DNA from: Arctopsyche grandis
Taxonomy: Eukaryota > Arthropoda > Insecta > Trichoptera > Hydropsychidae
Length of the DNA stretch: 64,000 bases
Direction: 5' to 3'
Assembly (NCBI RefSeq): GCF_051622035.1
Contig: NC_135359.1
Location: forward strand, 22,602,001 to 22,666,000
Shown here: piece by piece, positions 56,055-64,000 of the stretch
Numbering within the stretch: position 1 is the first letter of the stretch
Layout of the letters: every line of letters begins with the position of its first letter
Made by a program: the position numbers and the translations under genes
The notes under the pieces: generated by a model
Told to the model about the DNA's origin: nothing
Databases searched by the model: none
The model's input: the letters and a program-made list of their open reading frames with translations, nothing else

Positions 56055-58170
56055 GACATGAATATGTATATGATACATAGTATATCGACGATATATGTAC
56101 ATACAATGTATGTATATGTAATTTTTTTAAGCACATTGAATTTGAGCAAAATATTCAAAAAAACAAGGCTTTTCTGCAATTTTGTGTAAAATCTGTTGAA
56201 ACCTGTCGTACTTTCATATAAGGCTTTTAAATTTTTAACTGTTTGAATATACCATTTTAAAATGTTTCGGAATCTTCAATTCACCTCAACTAGTGTATAA
56301 TCTTAAAATGTAAATTCTTATCTGCATATTTGCATTGAATACTTTGCGCACGACAAATGTAAAATTGTTTACATGTTTACTTTGAGAATTTTTATTATTA
56401 AAAATCGAAACAACCAAAATTATCGTCATTAAAATTTAAATGTATTAATTATATTATTTTAGAAAGGTGTAGCCACTGTAGGAATTTTTCTACAAGATAC
56501 TTCACTAAATTGATGGAAAATGTAAAAAAATGTGTGTCTTATTGAAGCAGCTACGCACAAAATGTATACATATTTTTTACATTTTAAAATTTACTAAATA
56601 ATTATTCCCTTATGATTTATAATTTATATATCCAATTACGAGTATCTGCGTAATGCACGTACTACGGCGGAGAATAATATAAATTATCATAACTAATAAG
56701 ATCATTATCGACACGCAGTTCACAAGTCAATAAATTAAATTGCACGAAACGATTAAAGGTTAATACCCAGTGATCTAGAAAATTAAGCACTTACATACGT
56801 ATTTGATTATATAATATTATGTATTATATTGAAATTGCATGTTAATTTAAATGCGCCAAAGTTAACTCAAGTATGTACCCATACTGCAGTTTAAAATAGT
56901 CTTTTATAGCAAAAAAAACATTATCGATTGACCTTCCTATTTAATTGTGACTATAGACAGTAATGATTTGAACGTGATTGATCATTGTAACAATTTACTC
57001 CTGTATTGCACTTATGTATGTATGTATGTATATGCATGGATTTATATAGTCATTAATACTGCAAGTACCTACAATATTTATTTGTAATTTGAGTATATTT
57101 CGAATGGATACGAAGTTCTTATATGAAGATACTTCCACCACTCTTTCTGCATTTATTTACGTTGAAAAGTATCAGTATTTTTAAATATTATAATATTTGT
57201 ATGTCGATGGATTTTTTCCTCGCCCCAAATATTTTAATTTTAGTGTAGACAAGAGATACAATCATTAAAACGGGGAAAGCTGACACACCTGATAATGTTG
57301 TACTCAAATACTACACGGTTATATCCTCTTCGATTCTAATTGACCTGAAAAGTATACATATAATGTCACATTGAGTGTACTTCCAACGCTTGAAGTTATT
57401 TCAACAGTTATGTTTATAGTTTATAAGGTGAATACGGTTGTTTCTGGTTTTGCAAGTAAACGTTCTACTTGGAAGCAAAAATGTTTAATTGATGATATAT
57501 TTTAAAAGGACGAGATATAATATTATCCGTTAGGTTGAACTTGTATAGCGTATAATAACCTTAAGGTGCCTTTTACTCGACATATGTACATATATTATAT
57601 ACATTTAATTGACTGAAGCTCTTGAGCTGAATTAAAACTGTTATTTAAAATAGTAAAAATCATGATGCAATTTGATATTAAAATAAATTTACGTCAATTT
57701 CTCGGGTAGGGATATTAGGATTTTCCAGTACCTTATACGTACATAAGGAATCATACATAAGGAATAGGCCATAGGATTTGAATAAATTGAATGCTTCTAA
57801 GGTTGTTGAGCATTTTAACATGGTTGTTTTGTATCCATCCCAGTCAAATCAGAGCAATGTATTTTAAATTGTTTGTGATTTATTTTACGACACCAATTTT
57901 CATCTTAATTTTTTGTCTCAGTTTTGATATTTTATTCGGGCGACTATAGCCTTATTTTTTGGAATGACATGAGTAATTATAGGTTGCTACAACGATCCTC
58001 TCGTTAAATCGGTTTATTTTTTTGGTTAATACTCGTAAAAAATCTTTAAGACAAGCCTCAAAATCGATATACAGTTGAATCATCCACTTTAAAAAAATAT
58101 AAGAGCAAACATAACGGAATTGTTTATTATAATATAATAACAAATCATAAAAAATGTGTGTAAATAAGTG
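56055..58170. other. Spacer, no gene seen
   Basis: AT-rich, with TATG microsatellites. Short open frames (for example 55921-56136 and 57952-58230) lack any recognisable domain. Confidence 0.4.
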
Positions 58171-58177
58171 GATATGA

Positions 58178-58528
58178 AGCCACAGCGTAGTGCACTGGTA
58201 TGAGTTATTGCATACCAGTAGAGAGGTCATGGGTCAAGTCAGGGCCAAATATACTGCTGGTAAGGTCTTATGGTTGTTAATACACAGATCGACCGTTTTC
58301 TGTTACAATTTTATTTAGCATAATTGTTGTGACGGATCCGAAAAATCAGTAACATATGTATAATTAACAATATAATTAACATATGCCTCTATTGCATTCT
58401 ACATGTACTGTTTTGTTTTGTACTTATGTATGTACAAAAATAATCTAACCATATGTGTCGCCTTTGGTTAATACCCTGTGATGGCACATATGAAGTATGT
58501 ATGTATGTAAAAATAAAATAAAAATAAT
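58178..58528 (+). mobile_element. Probable tRNA-derived SINE
   Basis: The head has a tRNA-type A box (tagtgcactgg, 58189-58199) and a B box (gggtcaagtc, 58231-58240) 31 bp apart, as in tRNA promoters. A ~250-bp unrelated body ends ttaataccctgtgatgg and an A-rich aaaaataaaataaaaat tail. No target duplication was resolved. Confidence 0.6.
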
Positions 58529-58739
58529 GTATACACATAGATATGTACATTTTAGATCCGAACTAGTTTAAAAAAATGTCCACTTCTTATTCAATTGGTT
58601 TGGAAAATTTAGTTTTTCTCCGCACACTTATTTGTTTGAATGCAATTACCGAATATGTAGGTACATATACATAGATTTCAAAGATGTATTAAATTAATAT
58701 TTGTTTTATTTTACAATAGTATAAAAAATATATATATTA

Positions 58740-59045
58740 GGGGTATAAAGTTTATAATTTCTATTACATGTAAAAAAATTTCAATCCGATTCAGTTCGCG
58801 GTTTGGGAGATAATTCAATTCAAAAACTTATAAAAAGGGGATACCTATGTACATATAAGGGGAGTTACCATTTCCAGTCAACTTAAAAATTTAAAAAAAA
58901 ATTACGTCGTATTAATAAGAATTTCAATAACCGATACTAAGTTTCAGTTCCATAGGACGATTGGTGTTCAAAAAATCCCCAAAATACACAGACACACAGA
59001 CACAAAGCCACACAGACACACACACACAATTTTTTTCTAAGTCAT
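58740..59045. other. Decayed repeat with CA-rich tract
   Basis: Contains 'tttcagttccataggacgat' and acacagacacacagacacaa, a layout seen in decayed Helitron-like repeats elsewhere in this window (26.7 kb). Neither terminus could be confirmed. Confidence 0.35.
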
Positions 59046-59049
59046 GAAA

Positions 59050-60399
59050 ACGTGATCAGTGATTGATTCTGAGTTCGAATCAGTCAAAATTTGGAGTTCG
59101 AATTTTTGCATGATTCAATACATATGTAGATAAAGTAATAATTACGTATGGTAGAAGAACTTTTTCGTATTATCGCCTTTTGAAGGTTCGTATGGAAATA
59201 TGCCTAATATTTTCTCTAAGAAAGTATGATCACCGATTATGATAGGCTTAAAAAATCGAGTCACTCGTCTGAAGAGCACTTGATCGAGAAGTGATGGGAG
59301 AAAGCAAACGCGGAACGTTTAGAAAATTGTCGAGTGCGTGCATAATGTGCATTCGTTAAATGCGCTAGGTATAAAATCAGGAAATGCTCGTTTACTTCCT
59401 GGTAACAAAACCGATTGGAAAACGAAAGATCGAACTTCATCTCGAGATATCTATGTACAGTTCAGTGGCGTTCAACTTTCACACAATTGAAAATTTTCAA
59501 ATTTCTACCCAGATACCTATATTTGTAAATATGTACATTCTTTTGACACTTTCACTACTTGTCGGTACATTCAAGACCTCTCAATTGCTATTTCGAACAC
59601 ATCTCGACAATCTATGGGGCTTTCCATCGTGCGTAGATAATGTCGTTGAATCATAGAAGATCTTCATTTATTCTACACTGTAAGAATACTGATTGAACAA
59701 TGGAATGACGTAGCGATAAAATTCATTACTTTTAGGAATACATAGCTGATGATTTTTATACTACGGTCGAATTGATATGTGACACGTATGCCGATGACAT
59801 TTACTTATTACACGGTTTGAATAATTGAATTGACATGCATCATTTCCTGTGTTTATGTGCAAGCTTTATATCTCTTGCGATCTTTATTTATGCATTTAAA
59901 TAATAATATTCACGGGTATGCTGGCATTATTGAGATAAATTTATGATACAACAATGACGTTAGTCTTGGAGGCAAGCTTTACTCGTAAATAAACCCTCAT
60001 AAAAAATATATTTACATATGTTTCTACAGTCAGTGTAATTAATGAAGAGAGCAGCAGAATGCTCATCATATACGTAGTATTACGGTGTTTCAGGGTCGAT
60101 TTTACATATATTAGTGTGTTTTTGATTAATTTGATTTTGATATTTGGAAGATGAAGTATCGATCATAAATATGTGCACAAAACTTGTTGATATTATGATG
60201 TAATTTAATATGGTATTGGCACGTTTTAATTTTAATTTGACTCGAAAGATTACTTCCTGTTCCTTTTTTTATGTATGAAAATTAGAGTTGAATGTGTTCT
60301 CGACTATGAATGTGCATATGTACATATATTATATTGTATGTTTATTGAGTCAATGTGAAAAAAATCTCAACTGAACAACCTTGTCATCAAAGTGACTGT
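59050..60399. other. Spacer, no gene seen
   Basis: The sequence around 59280-59640 is somewhat less AT-rich and has a tataaaa at 59371 and an open frame 59384-59656, but no recognisable domain. Confidence 0.35.
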
Positions 60400-62722
60400 T
60401 ATATTTATTTATTTATTTATTTAATAGTTTTGGACCATTGTGGCATTACAGGAAGAACCTAATGCGCCACAATGGCCTACATTTGAAAAATATATAAAAA
60501 CATGATATAAAAACAAGTAAACTGTAAATAAAGGAAAAAAGCAAAAGCAGAAAACATGGTAAAATAAAATTACAAAAAAAGTAACAAAAGGAAAATAATA
60601 CATCATTCAGAGAGAAAAAAAAAATAACAAAAGTGTAAAAATTAAAAATAAAATCCATAAATCCCATTCTTTGTTTACACTGATCAAAATTAAAATAGTA
60701 TATAAAAATGTACAAAAGAGAAAGAAAAAATAAAATAAAATAAAACAAAATATGAATAAAAAATAAAATCACAGCGAGGCCCAAATGGAAGAGAGTAGAT
60801 TAAGATTCCACTCATTCATCACATTCAAATTAAAAAAGTAATGATGAGCGCAGGTTACCAGATAAATATGTTAAGATAATATCCGACAATCTACGCTCCC
60901 CAAGGTGGAAAATATCACATTCAGGGACAGCAGCAACGATTTCATTGAGAAGTCGAATAGCTCTTGGAATAGGAGCCATTCGAAAAAGAACTGTGCGAGC
61001 AGCAGGTACAACCATTAAATGATGATGTCTACCACGCACATAATTATTAGGGACATAAAGTCCCAACTGTTCCAGCAACAACGGGCATGACGTATTACCA
61101 CGCAATAGCTGGAGAACGAAACGAATTAACGAGAAGTTTCTCCGAAGTTCAAGGGAATTATACCCAAGCATGCCCAAAAGGAAAGGAGTAGGATAGAGAT
61201 ATGGGTAGTACCCATACTCTTTCTTATAAAGAAAACGAAGAAATGCTTTTTGCACTTTTTCTATAATAAGAGAGTAGTTTGCTTCGTGCGGATTCCACAC
61301 AATTGCATTATACTCTAGCTTACTTCTAACAAGCGAGTTGAAAAGCAAGCGAGAAGACAAGGGGTTGGAGAATAATCTAGCATATCTCAAGACAAATCCA
61401 AGTCGACGAAAGGAAACGTCAGCGATTGTCTTGATGTGGTTGTGAAAGGTGAATTGAGGATCAAAAGTGATACCCAAGTCGACCATTGATTCCACGCGCT
61501 TCAACAATACGGATCCAATGGAATATCCGTGACAATAGAGCGAATTCGCACGTCCATAACTCATAATAGCACATTTACTAGTATTCAGTTCAAGCCCTAA
61601 ACTGGAACTGAACTCTAAAACAGCGTTAATATCAGCTTGAAGGAGAGAGGCTTGCCTCTCATCCTTAACAGCAAAGAATAGTTTAACGTCGTCAGCAAAC
61701 AAGAGACATGAAGCATTGCGTAGTACTTTTGGGAGGTTATTAATGACTATTGTAAATAGTAAAGGGCCTAAGGTGGACCCCTGAGTTACACCAGATCGCG
61801 TAAAAAATGAAGGAGATTCATAAATACCATATCTAACAAATTGCTTCCTATCACTAAGATAAGAAGCAAAGAGTTTAAGAAGACGTGGAGAAAAGCCCAC
61901 TTCAGCTAATCTGATCATAAGAGCGTCATTGTTGACAAGATCAAATGCTTTTCGAAAGTCAAAGTAGGCTACATCAACTTGTTGTCCACGGTCAACTTTA
62001 GACATGGTATAATATGAAAAGCAGGCAAGATTAGTGGTAGTGGAACGACATGGTGAAAAACCATGCTGCTCATCACACAACAATCTTTTGAACTGCAAAA
62101 GAATCAAACGGTGAAGGATATTATCGAAAATTTTGGGAATAGCCGAGATGATAGCAATAGGTCTGTAATTTTCAACCTCATTTTTAGAGCCACTTTTATG
62201 AATGGGAATGACTCTAGATAATTTCCATTTTTCAGGATAATTACCAGAATCCAGAATAAGGTTAAAAATAAACTGAAGAGGCTCTAAGAGCGAATTACAG
62301 CATGCCTTTAATACGTCAGGGGGCACACCGTCAGGCCCAACAGACCTTTTCAGCTTCAAAATTGCTATCCTAACATCTCCAAGCGAGACCCGCGGAATGT
62401 CTATAATAACACCTTCAGTACCAATTTGGGAAGCCAAATTAGCATCAAGGGATGGTGATCTCTGATCAAATACAGAGCTAAAAAAACTAGCAAAAGCTTT
62501 AGCGATCTCAGGACCGACACAACTTTTATTATTAAATGAGAACGAATGCTCAAGGCCATGTGAAATATGCTTACTCTTAATAAATCTGAAAAAGTATGCC
62601 TTTATATGTATGCCTTTAAACGTGATGTCTTTTAAAATGTTCTCGTATTGAAAAGTCCCTATTTGAAACATTTCGCAGTCGTTATCTGTAACTGTAAAAG
62701 GACATTTTTTTTCGTTGTACAA
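60400..62722 (-). mobile_element. Jockey/CR1-like LINE with long open ORF2 (5'-truncated)
   Basis: The open frame 60830-62722 (630 residues) encodes a reverse transcriptase: KSGSKNEVENYRPIAIISAI (finger), DVAYFDFRKAFDLV (residues ~250-263), GVTQGSTLGPLLF, catalytic FADDVKLF (FADD at 342-345), LGLELNTSKCAIMSYG, and the thumb and C-terminal region to LSGNLRSSLLF. No stop interrupts it. The upstream apurinic endonuclease and ORF1 are absent; the first ~45 residues look unlike LINE protein, so the truncation lies near 62580. The 3' UTR ends in a tttatttattta tail at 60400. It is too short to move itself, but very young by comparison with 35809-36987. Confidence 0.93.
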
Positions 62723-62729
62723 AAACCAA

Positions 62730-64000
62730 ATAGTTTACACGGTCAATTAGCAAGTGTTTTCGGGTTTATTTGAGGATGGTATAGAAAGTGACAAAAGTGG
62801 AAAAATGTTTATTTGAAACGTACAGGTATTTAAAAACGTGTGCCTACATGTATAATATATTGTAAAATTTTATGAAAGTTCTAAAGAAAAATCGATCGAT
62901 CTCGTATTTCACACACGTACCGACATATTTGCGTGCAATGACCTATAAAATTGATTATGAATAGAGTACCTTGTCAATCAAGGTTGTTTATATACGTACA
63001 TATGAACATATATGGTGTTTTAGTATTCGGAAGTTGACATGTTTGTTTGAATAATGATTATCATCTCCGAGTACAGCCGTGCAAATACACAACGTCATTA
63101 CAATCGTAAATGTGTACATTGCGCAGTTTTATTCGCATTAAGTCGACACAATAAATCGTTAAATTGGGCAATAATGTCTTTGGATTTTATGTCGATGGTT
63201 TTTCGACCGAATTAAGTACTATTTACATTCGTAGGGGAATTTCGTCGATTGTCGTACCATACATAATAGCTTTCGATTTCATTGGACGTAATTATAATAC
63301 ATATGTACATACATATGTAAGTGAATATTGAACACATCAGTAGGTGTTGACCTTATGTATATCATAGAAATCTTTTTTTTTTTTTTTAATAATTATTTTA
63401 CTTATTGTTGATTATTGAGTGTGACCGTTCGATAGATGATCGATCTGAAAACGTATTACAGTTGTGTAATTGCATCTTTTTATGTCAAGGTTTTGTGGGG
63501 TCGAATTTCATAATACCTATATAATATAATTATTTTACATCAATATGGTCACCCTTGCGTGCTCGCTTCGTTGTTCTGAATATTTTTTGCTATTTTATGC
63601 GTACATGTATGTACATATCTAATCAAGTTTTTTTTTATTTTATTTATTGTTTCTTTTAACAATTTACAGCTATCGGTATTGGAAACTTGTTGATTTACTA
63701 TAGAACACATACTATTTTGACATTTTAAAATGTAGTATTATATTTATAGTATTATTAAATTAAAAACATCCGGAGACAATATATGCAAATAATGGACAGA
63801 AAAATTTGCTATTTACTTGATTTGAAATTCGATTATAATTTAAAGTATTTTTTGCGTTTCAAAGATTATTGATATAATACAATAAACAATCGTCAACGCT
63901 CTGCAGCCCAACATGAAATACGAAGATTTTTCAATGGGACGAGAATTAATCATTTATTATTGTAATAGTTGGTATATTTTGTATTGACAACTGCTTTATT
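62730..64000. other. Right-edge spacer, no gene seen
   Basis: AT-rich with ACAT/TATG microsatellites and a T run at 63371-63387. The missing first exon of the long chemosensory gene could lie further right, outside the window. Confidence 0.4.

Noticed and set aside
50473-64000. Search for the signal-peptide exon of the long chemosensory protein
   Set aside because: No minus-strand segment with the C-x6-C motif ending GPC was found by eye. It may lie beyond the window, so no exon was proposed.

Overview
This is AT-rich animal DNA, almost certainly from an insect. Two genes of the arthropod chemosensory-protein (OS-D) family are present. Host genes are split by short GT-AG introns, and the spacer is full of TATG/ACAT microsatellites and arthropod-type transposons. 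I cannot name the order. All gene structures below were built by eye from splice signals and reading phase, without transcripts.

Host genes, left to right. (1) Minus strand, 1-3628: an unrecognised coiled-coil protein whose last visible exon encodes about 15 tandem 51-residue Ser/Glu/Lys/Thr-rich repeats and runs off the window. (2) Plus, 6089-7492: ANKMY2 (ankyrin repeats plus MYND finger). (3) Plus, 9863-15011 and 17966-21893: two tandem ABHD4/ABHD5-type alpha/beta hydrolases. Four of their internal exons have identical lengths, but their first exons are unrelated. (4) Minus, 23668-33115: a ninjurin gene with one constant exon, four alternative last exons and two candidate first exons. (5) Plus, 37900-38604: a single-exon dihydropteridine reductase. 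(6) Minus, 40979-42204: a typical chemosensory protein. (7) Minus, 48322-50469: a second chemosensory protein with an unusual Ser/Thr/Pro-rich C-terminal extension; its first exon was not found.

The rest is mostly mobile DNA. It includes RTE-like and jockey/CR1-like LINE fragments (two copies of one LINE about 99.8% identical, and one LINE inserted in another with a 12-bp target duplication) and a deleted hAT element with perfect 20-bp ends and an 8-bp target duplication. It also includes a foldback family with at least three copies, three piggyBac-type MITEs at TTAA, Helitron-like elements ending in hairpin plus CTRR, a tRNA-type SINE, and solo or fragmentary LTRs. Several of these are nested, and their insertion order can be read directly.

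The genes do not form an operon or obvious pathway. Points of most biological interest are the ninjurin C-terminal exon cassette, the split N-termini of the tandem hydrolases, the homogenised repeat array at the left edge and the extended chemosensory protein. No CRISPR array, rRNA or complete tRNA gene was seen.
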